A stretch of DNA of 64,000 nt from Parapedobacter tibetensis (GTDB lineage: Bacteria > Bacteroidota > Bacteroidia > Sphingobacteriales > Sphingobacteriaceae), in assembly GCF_024704835.1 (NCBI RefSeq), contig NZ_JAMXBE010000008.1:62001-126000 (forward strand). The letters are read 5' to 3'. Of the stretch, positions 17,072 to 25,425 are shown piece by piece; position 1 is the stretch's first letter, and the number at the start of each line of letters is the position of its first letter. The notes below the pieces were generated by a model. It saw nothing but the letters and a program-made list of their open reading frames with translations. It did not search any database and was not told the DNA's origin. Made by a program: the position numbers and the translations under genes.

Positions 17072-17078
17072 CCCCACG

Positions 17079-18668
17079 TCATTGCTTCTGTTTGGACAGC
17101 TTGGTCATGATCTCAATCACGCCTTTGGCACTTTTAGCGCCATATTTCCCTGCCGCCGCCTCACCTTTCAATACATTAATAGCTTCAATTTCATTCGGCG
17201 ATAATTTCTTGATCGCAGCAGCAGTCGTCTCCTTGCCATCAATGACAATCAGGGCGCCGTTAAAATCGCTGTTCGCTGACATGACCACACCACTACTATC
17301 TCTTACCCTCAAGGTGTTCGCACTATCAACAGTTATACTGCTCCCCTCAACAACCAAGATGTTGTCCGCGTTATCAATACCGTACAACCCAACGTTGCCT
17401 TCCTTATTTGCGGTTTTCGTTGTGATGACAACCACGCCATTGATACCCTTAGCCCCATACCCCGTCGTTGCCGAACTATCTTTGAATACGTCAACGCGCT
17501 CAATGTTCTTAGGATTTAACGACTTGAGGTCAAAACCCGGTTCCAACGGCTTTCCGTCCAGTATATAAAGTGGTTGCCTATCACCGCGCAGGTTGATTTT
17601 CGCCGTGTCTTTCCTGGATGTGTCTGCCACGACCCCTTCGTTTGTTTTATCCACCAACTTATCCCCATCAATCGGTGCAGGATCGACACCATGGGTCTGG
17701 CGTTCCTGTTGCTTGGCAACAACATCTCCTTGCTCCAATGTGCTGCTAGGCACCTCGCTTTCCTCCTCCAGCAAGATGCTTTCCGGCACGGTGTGGTCAG
17801 CGCGTTCATACGCTTTGGTAATGGTAAACACCAACACAAAGACTGCAATCACCGGAGCGGTCAACATATACCTTCCCAGGTTTAACTTCGACGACTTCTT
17901 CTTGTTCATCATCATGATTCTCCTTTTAAGACTTCTGAAACTAAAATTAGTTGCCAGTACAGGATTCTTTGCGGCATACTGCCCAATACGCAACAAGCTA
18001 TATTGATAGTTCTTTTTATCAACGCCCTCTTGAAGCACACGTTTGTCCGTTATAAATTCAAGGTTTTCCTGAATCGCATGGCGAATTAACCAAACACCAG
18101 GATTGAACCAGCAGCAAATGCTGCTCAGCTCCGCCAACAATACATCTAACGTATGCAGGCCATGGACATGAACTTGTTCATGGGTAAAAATCTCGGCCAA
18201 TTCTTTCTCGTCATGACGATACGCATTCAAGTATATGTTGCGCCAAAAAGAAAAGGGAAGTATAGCTCCGAAAATCTGGCGATAACGGAATTGCCGCCAT
18301 GTCGCCGGACGTGAAGCGCGGTGCGCTTGCCATAAACTGACTAGCCGGATGAGCAGCCGAATCATTAACCAACTCGATCCCATCGCCACCAACGTCAAAA
18401 TCCAAGACCATAAACTGAACGTTTCGGTGGGAACGGGTTGCCAATCGACGATGAGGTAATCTACTTCATGGGGCAATACTACCTTCCTTTTTGCAATCCA
18501 ACTTGCCACATCCAACAAGGGATAACTGGCTGAAAAAACCAAAGCAAACAACAGGTAAAATCGGTTGAGGTTGTAAAATGTCAATTTACGCAACAAAAAC
18601 CGATATCCCAAATAAAATAGGATAATCGATAGGTTGGCCTTCAGCAAGTACACCATAATGTCAGGCAT
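17079..18668 (-). CDS. M56 metallopeptidase with two TonB-plug-like C-terminal repeats (module 2)
   Basis: 529 aa. The N-terminal half is a BlaR1-type protease: membrane segments near residues 5-25, 35-55 and 88-110, the zinc motif HEQVH (His163, Glu164, His167), and a membrane segment near 268-285. A linker rich in Ser, Asp and Glu follows. The C-terminus has two copies of a TonB-receptor plug-like unit: LYILDGKPLEPG...IERVDVFKDSSATTGYGAKGINGVVVITTK, broken here into its parts at about 365-420, and VIDGKETT with IEAINVLKGEAAAGKYGAKS at about 470-520. Plug units normally close outer membrane barrels; here they would hang in the periplasm. Paired with the BlaI gene 2 bases upstream. Confidence 0.9.
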   Translation of the reverse strand: MPDIMVYLLKANLSIILFYLGYRFLLRKLTFYNLNRFYLLFALVFSASYPLLDVASWIAKRKVVLPHEVDYLIVDWQPVPTETFSLWSWILTLVAMGSSWLMIRLLIRLVSLWQAHRASRPATWRQFRYRQIFGAILPFSFWRNIYLNAYRHDEKELAEIFTHEQVHVHGLHTLDVLLAELSSICCWFNPGVWLIRHAIQENLEFITDKRVLQEGVDKKNYQYSLLRIGQYAAKNPVLATNFSFRSLKRRIMMMNKKKSSKLNLGRYMLTAPVIAVFVLVFTITKAYERADHTVPESILLEEESEVPSSTLEQGDVVAKQQERQTHGVDPAPIDGDKLVDKTNEGVVADTSRKDTAKINLRGDRQPLYILDGKPLEPGFDLKSLNPKNIERVDVFKDSSATTGYGAKGINGVVVITTKTANKEGNVGLYGIDNADNILVVEGSSITVDSANTLRVRDSSGVVMSANSDFNGALIVIDGKETTAAAIKKLSPNEIEAINVLKGEAAAGKYGAKSAKGVIEIMTKLSKQKQ

Positions 18669-18670
18669 GG

Positions 18671-19036
18671 CTATTCACTTTTATCGTCTTTGATCATCTT
18701 GATGATTTCGTCCAATTCATCGGCGCTTATCTTTTCCTCCTTGGCAAAGAAGCTCACCAGTTCCTTATAAGAATTCTTGAAATAATCGCTCACAAACCCA
18801 TTCATGAACATTTTTTTGTAAACCTCTTCCTCAACCATCGCTTCATACCGGTATGCATTGGCATATTTCACAGCCTTGACATACCCTTTGCGTTGCAGGT
18901 TTTTGATGGTAGAAGCCAAGGTCGTATAGGGCACTTTTTCCCCAGGCATGCTGTCCAATAATTCCTTGATAAAGCCACCGCCATTGCGCCATATTAATTG
19001 CATAGCTTCTTCTTCCTGTATTGTTAGTTTTTCCAT
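18671..19036 (-). CDS. BlaI/MecI/CopY-family repressor (module 2)
   Basis: 121 aa winged-helix protein: LTIQEEEAMQLIWRNGGGFI, then PYTTLASTIKNLQRKGYVKA as the recognition region, then a helical C-terminal half ending in EISADELDEIIKMIKDDKSE. It precedes the M56 gene by 2 bases, so the two are translationally close. A 7-3-7 palindrome, TTACGTC-GAT-GACGTAA, lies 5 bases upstream and is unlike the operator of module 1, so the two modules are probably insulated from each other. Confidence 0.93.
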   Translation of the reverse strand: MEKLTIQEEEAMQLIWRNGGGFIKELLDSMPGEKVPYTTLASTIKNLQRKGYVKAVKYANAYRYEAMVEEEVYKKMFMNGFVSDYFKNSYKELVSFFAKEEKISADELDEIIKMIKDDKSE

Positions 19037-19041
19037 AGTTA

Positions 19042-19058
19042 TTACGTCGATGACGTAA
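19042..19058. promoter_or_regulatory. Candidate operator of BlaI module 2
   Basis: Perfect inverted repeat TTACGTC-GAT-GACGTAA directly upstream of the blaI-2 ATG at 19036. It shares the TTAC/GTAA ends of module 1's operator but has a different centre. Confidence 0.6.
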
Positions 19059-19234
19059 ATATCCGAAAAAAACGTAGATTATAAATTAATTTTTAATTTA
19101 TTTTATCGAAAAGCGGAAAAAGAGCATAGAAAACCACATCAAAGATTACTCATCTGCTACAGAAAATTGACTTTATATGATGAAATATGGCAACAATATT
19201 ATATTCAAACACTTTATTATTATGCCATTTTCAT

Positions 19235-19242
19235 TACATTTG
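19235..19242 (+). promoter_or_regulatory. Citrate synthase promoter -7 element
   Basis: TACATTTG fits TAnnTTTG, 19 bases before the gltA ATG at 19262. It also argues against the upstream in-frame start at 19187, which would lie before the transcript start. Confidence 0.6.
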
Positions 19243-19261
19243 CACTTCATCCAAAAAAATT

Positions 19262-20548
19262 ATGTCAGAAATAGCTTCAATATCAGTAAACGGAAAATCT
19301 CATGAACTACCGGTAATTACAGGTACAGAAAATGAACAGGCTATCGATATTTCAAAACTTCGTGACATATCCAGTATTATTACCATAGACCCCGGATTCA
19401 AAAACACAGGTGCCACCAAAAGCGCCATTACCTTTTTGGATGGTGAGCAAGGCATCCTGCGCTATCGGGGCTATCCTATTGAGCAATTGGCGGAACATTC
19501 AACCTTTTTGGAAGTTACCTATTTACTCATCTACGGCGAATTGCCTACAGCAGACACGTTGCAGGATTTCAGAAATAAGATCAGCAGGCACACATTGATT
19601 CATGAGGATATGAAGAAGTTCTTTGATGGTTTCCCTTCAAAGTCGCATCCTATGGGCCAACTATCATGCCTTGTTGGCGCACTGTCTGCATTTTATCCAG
19701 AATCCCTCAACCCTAATCCGAGTGAAGAAGAAGAAAACCTGAGCATCATTAAATTATTGGCTAAGATGCCAACAATTGTCTCCTGGATATATAAAAAGTC
19801 GCTCGGTCATCCGGTCATTTACCCCAAGAATAACCTCAATTATGTGCACAATTTCCTAAACATGACATTTGGCCAAATTACGGAAGATATCACTGTAGAT
19901 AAAGCGGTAGTAGATGCCATGCACACGCTCTTGATTTTGCATGCCGACCATGAGCAGAACTGCTCCACTTCTACCGTCCGCATCGTGGGATCATCCAATG
20001 CCAACCTGTATGCTTCCGTATCTGCCGGCATATCTGCACTTTGGGGCCCGTTGCATGGCGGGGCCAACCAAGCAGTTATTGAAATGCTTGAAAACATAAA
20101 AAACGACGGTGGCGGTAGCGCTAAATGGCTGGCCAAGGCCAAAGACAAAAACGACTCCTTCCGCCTGATGGGCTTTGGACACCGGGTGTACAAAAATTTC
20201 GACCCCCGTGCCAAAATCATTAAGAAAGCATGCGACGATGTATTGGAACGCCTCGGCATAAATGATCCGGTATTGGATATCGCCAAGGAATTGGAAGAAG
20301 CGGCATTGAAAGACCAATATTTTGTGGATCGCAAGTTGTATCCAAATGTGGATTTCTACTCGGGCATCATTTATAGGGCATTGGGTTTCCCAACGGATAT
20401 GTTTACCGTGTTATTTGCCCTAGGCCGGTTACCGGGATGGATTGCACAATGGAGGGAAATGCGGGCAAACAAAGAACCCATTGGCCGACCAAGGCAGGTG
20501 TATATGGGTCACACCACGCGTGATTACGTCACACTGAACCAACGATAA
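19262..20548 (+). CDS. gltA: Citrate synthase
   Basis: 428 aa, the length of the hexameric type-II enzyme. Condenses acetyl-CoA and oxaloacetate to citrate at the entry of the TCA cycle. Catalytic regions are intact: GPLHGGANQAV with the first active-site His, MGFGHRVYKNFDPRA with the second, and VDFYSGIIYRALGFP with the Asp. Start at 19262 is chosen because the promoter element lies between it and the upstream ATG, and SEIASISVNGKS is a normal beginning. It is followed after 214 bases by nuoH in the same direction, but with a separate promoter. Confidence 0.97.
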   Translation: MSEIASISVNGKSHELPVITGTENEQAIDISKLRDISSIITIDPGFKNTGATKSAITFLDGEQGILRYRGYPIEQLAEHSTFLEVTYLLIYGELPTADTLQDFRNKISRHTLIHEDMKKFFDGFPSKSHPMGQLSCLVGALSAFYPESLNPNPSEEEENLSIIKLLAKMPTIVSWIYKKSLGHPVIYPKNNLNYVHNFLNMTFGQITEDITVDKAVVDAMHTLLILHADHEQNCSTSTVRIVGSSNANLYASVSAGISALWGPLHGGANQAVIEMLENIKNDGGGSAKWLAKAKDKNDSFRLMGFGHRVYKNFDPRAKIIKKACDDVLERLGINDPVLDIAKELEEAALKDQYFVDRKLYPNVDFYSGIIYRALGFPTDMFTVLFALGRLPGWIAQWREMRANKEPIGRPRQVYMGHTTRDYVTLNQR

Positions 20549-20762
20549 TTTTCTGTAAAACTCTCAGGTTTTGCTGTGCGTAGAGGCTTACGCGCAGGCC
20601 TATGAAGTTCCCCTGAAACTCTCTTTTAGAACCATCCAAAATAACTGCGAAGCAATCATGAGCACCAATGAAAACTAAGTGCCGCGAATAATCTATCAAT
20701 CTACTATATATTATCCTCCCAAATCCTTATGTTTGCACGACGTAACCAGCGTGTAGAACGGA
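20549..20762 (+). other. gltA-nuoH intergenic region with hairpins and nuo promoter
   Basis: 214 bases. Just after gltA is a structured segment: an inner 8-bp stem TGTGCGTA/TACGCGCA (20574-20595, one G-U pair) flanked by CTCAGG and CCTGAA, which resembles the loop of the hairpin at 36193-36244 and may be a terminator-like dispersed repeat. At 20728-20735 TATGTTTG fits the -7 consensus, so nuoH-N has its own promoter. Confidence 0.5.
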
Positions 20763-21836
20763 TTGGCTTTTTATTTCACATATATGCTAGTAGCCGCATT
20801 GTTGTTTGGATTCATTGCGCTATTCACCTTGTTTGCGGTATATGCCGAGCGCAAATTAGCTGGGTTTGTACAAGACCGGTTGGGGCCCATGGAAACCGGC
20901 AAATATGGCAGCCTACAGACCTTTGCTGATATCCTTAAACTCATTCAAAAAGAATTCATCACCCCGTCTGCGGCAGATGGTGTATTGTTTGCGATGGCGC
21001 CCATCATCATTTTCTTGGCTGTTTTTATCGGCTTCGCCGTGATACCATGGGCACCTGGGCTGGCACCGGCCAACCTCAACCTTGGGATTTTTTACGTCAT
21101 TGCCGTCATCTCCGTGGATGCCATTGGTCTCCTGATGGCAGGATGGGGCTCAAACAATAAATTCTCGCTGCTTGGCGCCATGCGAGCAGTGGCACAAATC
21201 GTTTCATACGAAATTCCCGCTGGCATTGCATTGATTGCTGCCATCATGATCACCCAAACGCTGAACATGCAGGAAATCACGCTCAACCAAGGTATCGAAA
21301 CGGAAAACACGTTGCTGTTTATGGGATTATGGGATGTCAGTGGCATAGGGGGGCTACTTGCTTGGAATGTCTTCCAAGCGCCACACTTGCTGCTGGCTTA
21401 CGTGATTTTCTTCATCGCATCACTTGCCGAATGTAACCGGGCACCCTTTGATATCCCCGAGGCCGAGTCGGAATTGGTGGGGGGGTTCCACACCGAGTAT
21501 GGGGGCTTACGGTTTGCATTCATTTTCCTAGCGGAATACACCATGATGTTTTTGGTGGCGATAATCGGTGTCGTTGTTTTCCTTGGTGGCTGGAATACAC
21601 CCTTACCAAATATTGGGGCATTGAAATTTGCGGATTGGACCACCGGATTAGTTTGGGGAATTTGGTGGACATTGTCTAAAACACTGCTTGTAGTGGGGAT
21701 ACAGATGTGGATCAGATGGACGTTGCCCCGCTTAAGGGCCGACCAGTTAATGTCGCTCTGTTGGAAGGTGCTTACCCCATTGGCCTTTCTCTGTATGGCC
21801 ATTTCAGGAATATGGCGAGTCATGGTTATGGCGTGA
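20763..21836 (+). CDS. nuoH: NADH-quinone oxidoreductase subunit H
   Basis: Membrane subunit of complex I at the junction with the peripheral arm, forming part of the quinone pocket. About eight to nine membrane segments. Family motifs: YAERKLAGFVQDRLGPMETG after the first segment, and the acidic loop AECNRAPFDIPEAESELVGGF. The start is uncertain: a TTG at 20763 gives MAFYFTYMLVAALL and a complete first helix, while the first ATG, at 20784, would start inside the helix; a stop lies just upstream of the TTG. It is the first gene of a seven-gene nuo run; nuoA-G are not in the window. Confidence 0.95.
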   Translation: MAFYFTYMLVAALLFGFIALFTLFAVYAERKLAGFVQDRLGPMETGKYGSLQTFADILKLIQKEFITPSAADGVLFAMAPIIIFLAVFIGFAVIPWAPGLAPANLNLGIFYVIAVISVDAIGLLMAGWGSNNKFSLLGAMRAVAQIVSYEIPAGIALIAAIMITQTLNMQEITLNQGIETENTLLFMGLWDVSGIGGLLAWNVFQAPHLLLAYVIFFIASLAECNRAPFDIPEAESELVGGFHTEYGGLRFAFIFLAEYTMMFLVAIIGVVVFLGGWNTPLPNIGALKFADWTTGLVWGIWWTLSKTLLVVGIQMWIRWTLPRLRADQLMSLCWKVLTPLAFLCMAISGIWRVMVMA

Positions 21837-21954
21837 TTGGATTTTAGCCATACATAGTTTTTAATGGTTAACGTTAACATAAAGAGAGGAAATACGGAAT
21901 ACAGATCAAAGCTGATGGCTGATAGCCGAAAGCTGACAGCCAATAACTGAAAAA
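21837..21954 (+). repeat. nuoH-nuoI spacer with palindrome and short AGCTGATAGC-like repeats
   Basis: 118 bases inside an otherwise tightly packed operon. It has a 12-base palindrome GTTAACGTTAAC at 21867-21878 and, at about 21908-21950, several tandem variants of GCTGAyrGCyGA (AAGCTGATGGCTGATAGCC, AAAGCTGACAGCC). Such repeats are common between genes in Sphingobacteriaceae. Confidence 0.55.
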
Positions 21955-22515
21955 ATGTTCAAAACTGCCTTACATGCATTCATTACCGCAGCAAAAGGGT
22001 TAACCATTACCCTTGGGCACCTTTTTGGTGCGCACAGGTCGCGCAAGGCGTTGGATGTACGGCAGGGAAATTATTTTGTTCAACAGAAGGGGGTCACCAC
22101 TGTCCAGTTTCCAAAAGAAAAAATGCCCATCCCTGAGGTGGCGCGTTACCAGCTGGAGGTCGAAATGGATGACTGCATTGTCTGCGACTTGTGTGCCAAG
22201 TCGTGCCCTGTAGATTGCATAGCCATTCAATCCATTAGGGCTACAGATGTCATCGGCAAGACCTCAGATGGCAGTGTAAAGCGTCTTTATGCGGCCAAAT
22301 TCGATATCGACATGGCTAAATGCATGTATTGTGGTCTATGTACCGTGGTGTGCCCCACTGAATGCATCACCATGACCGACCAATACGATCGCAGTACACC
22401 CAAACTGGCAGATTTGACTTATGCCTTTTCAGACATGACGGCTGAAGAAGTGGAAGCGAAAAAACAGGAATGGACTAAATTCCAAGCCGAAAAGGAGGCG
22501 GCAAAAAACAAATAG
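21955..22515 (+). CDS. nuoI: NADH-quinone oxidoreductase subunit I (two 4Fe-4S)
   Basis: 186 aa ferredoxin-like subunit of the peripheral arm carrying clusters N6a and N6b. Both binding motifs are complete: CIVCDLCAKSCPVDC and CMYCGLCTVVCPTEC. The N-terminal segment before them contacts the membrane arm. A lysine- and glutamate-rich tail follows. It is the only peripheral-arm subunit encoded in this cluster. Separated from nuoH by an unusual 118-base spacer and from nuoJ by 5 bases. Confidence 0.96.
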   Translation: MFKTALHAFITAAKGLTITLGHLFGAHRSRKALDVRQGNYFVQQKGVTTVQFPKEKMPIPEVARYQLEVEMDDCIVCDLCAKSCPVDCIAIQSIRATDVIGKTSDGSVKRLYAAKFDIDMAKCMYCGLCTVVCPTECITMTDQYDRSTPKLADLTYAFSDMTAEEVEAKKQEWTKFQAEKEAAKNK

Positions 22516-22520
22516 CGGGC

Positions 22521-23063
22521 ATGGAAACGTTGTTGTTTTATCTCTTTTCAGTTGTTGCAGTCGGTTCAGCCATCTTGCTGGTGAGCATGAAAAATATTGT
22601 GAGGGCATTGTTCCTTTTCTTCGTTGTACTGTTTTCAGTTGCCGGCCTTTATGTATTTGCATTAGCTGATTTTGTAGCGATTACCCAAATACTGGTATAT
22701 GTGGGCGGCGTATTGGTATTGATGCTTTTCGCCTTCATGCTTTCCAACAAGGAGCTCTTAAACCAACTCCAAAACGGCACATCTCATTTTTTTGCCTTAC
22801 CCGTATGGCAGGCGCTTTTCATAGCCGTTTCTTTCCTCGCCGTATTAGTATACACGATGGTGCAGGCAACTGCATATGAACCCGAATGGATCACCGCTTC
22901 ACGCGACGCGGGTGCCATCATCCGGCCAACGGACAATACGGTACAGCACCTAGGTGTGCACCTCATGACCCATTACTTGCTGCCGTTCGAGGTCGTCTCC
23001 GTGTTGCTGATGATGGCATTGATTGGTGCTGCCCACTTGACAAGGAAGGAGGATCGGATATGA
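22521..23063 (+). CDS. nuoJ: NADH-quinone oxidoreductase subunit J
   Basis: 180 aa with five hydrophobic segments, typical for NuoJ (ND6-like). The third segment carries the conserved FVAITQILVYVGGVLVLMLFA stretch, broken here as FVAITQILVYVGG and VLVLMLFAFML. Its stop overlaps the nuoK start (ATGA at 23060-23063), indicating coupled translation. Confidence 0.95.
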   Translation: METLLFYLFSVVAVGSAILLVSMKNIVRALFLFFVVLFSVAGLYVFALADFVAITQILVYVGGVLVLMLFAFMLSNKELLNQLQNGTSHFFALPVWQALFIAVSFLAVLVYTMVQATAYEPEWITASRDAGAIIRPTDNTVQHLGVHLMTHYLLPFEVVSVLLMMALIGAAHLTRKEDRI

Positions 23064-23365
23064 TTACGCTTACCCATTTCCTCATCGTCAGTGCTTGCCT
23101 CTTTTCAACCGGGCTGTACGCAGTCTTGGCCCGCCGTAATGCAATTTTGGTACTGGTGGGTATCGAGCTCATGATCAATGCAGCCATTTTAAACTTGGTG
23201 GCTTTCGGGCGTTATGACAAAGCGCTTTATGGCGGGCAAGTGTTCGCATTGTTTGCCATTGTATTGGCTGCTGCCGGAGTAGCCGTTGCACTGGCAATTA
23301 TCCTCAATGTATATAAATACTACAAAACGGTGGATCCAGAAGACATCAGAAACTTGAAAGACTAA
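23060..23365 (+). CDS. nuoK: NADH-quinone oxidoreductase subunit K
   Basis: 101 aa, three membrane helices (ND4L-like). Conserved membrane glutamates used in proton transfer are visible in LVGIELMINAAILNLVAFG; the QVFALFAIVLAAAGVAVALA segment is the third helix. The ATG at 23060 overlaps the nuoJ stop by four bases; longer upstream frames are not NuoK-like. Confidence 0.96.
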   Translation: MITLTHFLIVSACLFSTGLYAVLARRNAILVLVGIELMINAAILNLVAFGRYDKALYGGQVFALFAIVLAAAGVAVALAIILNVYKYYKTVDPEDIRNLKD

Positions 23366-23388
23366 AAAACGTAACATTGCCCGAACCC

Positions 23389-25425
23389 ATGCAGACATAC
23401 CCCCTATTGGCCGCCTCATTGGCGATAATGTTGCCGTTCGCGGGATTCCTCCTATCAGCTATTTGTGGAAAAAGAAGCAAAAACGGCGTAATCGCCATTA
23501 TCACCATCTCCTTGAGCCTGTTGGCTGCAGGCTATACATTCACGCAGGTATGGGACAATGCCCCCCTACATGTGCAATGGCATTGGTTTACCATTGGCCA
23601 GCAGGCGTTTCATGTGGGAATATGGTTAGACAATATGGCTGTGCTTATGCTGCTGCTGGTTCCGCTTGTGGCCTTGCCTGTACATATTTATTCGGTGGCT
23701 TACATGAAAGGCGATCCGGGACTTCACCGTTATTGGATGTATTTGAGCCTTTTCTGCTTTGCGATGCTGGGATTGGTGGCGGCCGACAATCTGCTGCTGA
23801 TGTATTGCTGTTGGGAGCTGGTAGGGTTTGCGTCTTACTTACTCATCGGTTTCTGGTTTACCAAGGATGCTGCCGCCCAGGCCAGTAAAAAGGCTTTCAT
23901 TATCAACCGCATTGGCGATGCGGGCTTCCTTATTGGAATCGCCATTGTATACAGCGGTTTTGGCACGGTGGATATCCAAGCGCTTTTCGGACCACAGGGA
24001 CTACTTGCCCAATCAACTGTCGCAGGTGGTCAATGGCTGGTTCCAAGCATCTCTATGCCTGCCGTCTGGCTTACCGTGGCCGGTTTGGCCTTTTTCCTTG
24101 GTGCCATGGCCAAGTCGGCCCAATTCCCGCTGCACGTATGGTTGCCCGACGCCATGGAAGGCCCCACGTCCATATCATCGCTTATCCATGCCGCTACCAT
24201 GGTGGCTGCAGGAGTGTTCCTGCTTGTCCGTGTATTCCCTGTATTCAATGAAACTACCCTGATGGTTATCGCGGGGGTGGGTACATTAACGGCGTTCATT
24301 GCGGCCTATTTTGCCCTTACCCAATGCGATATCAAAAGAATATTGGCCTTTTCCACCATTTCACAATTGGGTTTCATGATGGTTGGTGTTGGCATCGGCA
24401 TGTCCCACGTATCCTTATTCCATCTGGTCACGCACGCATTTTTCAAATGCCTGCTGTTTCTCTGCGCTGGAGCGATCATACACGAAATGCAGCACCTCAA
24501 CCAAAAGCATCAGCTGACAATAGACCCACAAGATATTCGCAACATGGGCGGGCTGGGTAAATACATGCCCATTACCTGTGCCACCATGCTTATCGCTGCG
24601 CTGGCATTGACTGGATTTCCGCTCACGGCGGGCTACCTATCCAAAGATGCCTTGCTTGTGCATGCGTTTGAATGGGGTGCCTTGCAACAAGGAGCAGCCA
24701 AGATCATTCCTTATATGCTGGTCATCGTAAGTGTGCTCACCAGCTTTTACATTTTCCGTTTGCTGTTCAAGGTCTTTTTTGCATCACCTGCGTATAAGCA
24801 GCCTATTGGAATGAACGTTAAGATCAAGGAAGCCTCGTGGTGGTTGCTTGCACCCATGTTGTTCTTGGCGGCTTGTTCATTATTTCCCTTCTTCACGGTT
24901 AATCCGTTGAATGATGGAGAAGTATGGTTGCTGCAGGGAATTGCACCACTGCCCACCCTACCACCACTTAGGCTATTGCACTTGGCCATCCCTATATTGA
25001 CTACATTGACCACGTTATTGGTGGTTGTCGTCACCTGGCACTGGTATACGCTAGGGAAATACCCCCTGAAAACAGGAGGCTTCTTTTACAGGTTGTCGGT
25101 ACACCAAGGTTATATGGATGCGTTTTACCATGTAACTGCTGTACAGCCTATCCTCAAGCTTTCGCGTGTATTGGTATGGGTAGATCGGCAGTTGGTAGAT
25201 GGCCTGGTCAATGGAGTTGCCGCATTGGGCCGGACCACAGCCACACTGGCTGGGTGGATAGACCGGCATGTTGTAGACGGCGTGGTAAACCTGATAGGTA
25301 AGATTGCTTGGGGAATGGGCAATGTGTTACGGCGCTCCCAAACGGGGCGTGTGCAATATTACTTCTTTGTCCTGTTTTTTATTATTTTGGTGGTTTTGCT
25401 TTATCATATTATCGTTCAGGCATGA
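23389..25425 (+). CDS. nuoL: NADH-quinone oxidoreductase subunit L
   Basis: 678 aa antiporter-like proton-pumping subunit (ND5). Typical sequences: CCWELVGFASYLLIGFWF, FFLGAMAKSAQFPLHVWLPD followed by AMEGPTSISSLIHAATMVAAG, and CDIKRILAFSTISQLGFMM. About sixteen helices, with the C-terminal region (residues ~560-678) long and amphipathic as expected for the lateral helix HL. The ATG at 23389 is used rather than an in-frame TTG 12 bases upstream. The stop overlaps the nuoM start (ATGA). Confidence 0.96.
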   Translation: MQTYPLLAASLAIMLPFAGFLLSAICGKRSKNGVIAIITISLSLLAAGYTFTQVWDNAPLHVQWHWFTIGQQAFHVGIWLDNMAVLMLLLVPLVALPVHIYSVAYMKGDPGLHRYWMYLSLFCFAMLGLVAADNLLLMYCCWELVGFASYLLIGFWFTKDAAAQASKKAFIINRIGDAGFLIGIAIVYSGFGTVDIQALFGPQGLLAQSTVAGGQWLVPSISMPAVWLTVAGLAFFLGAMAKSAQFPLHVWLPDAMEGPTSISSLIHAATMVAAGVFLLVRVFPVFNETTLMVIAGVGTLTAFIAAYFALTQCDIKRILAFSTISQLGFMMVGVGIGMSHVSLFHLVTHAFFKCLLFLCAGAIIHEMQHLNQKHQLTIDPQDIRNMGGLGKYMPITCATMLIAALALTGFPLTAGYLSKDALLVHAFEWGALQQGAAKIIPYMLVIVSVLTSFYIFRLLFKVFFASPAYKQPIGMNVKIKEASWWLLAPMLFLAACSLFPFFTVNPLNDGEVWLLQGIAPLPTLPPLRLLHLAIPILTTLTTLLVVVVTWHWYTLGKYPLKTGGFFYRLSVHQGYMDAFYHVTAVQPILKLSRVLVWVDRQLVDGLVNGVAALGRTTATLAGWIDRHVVDGVVNLIGKIAWGMGNVLRRSQTGRVQYYFFVLFFIILVVLLYHIIVQA

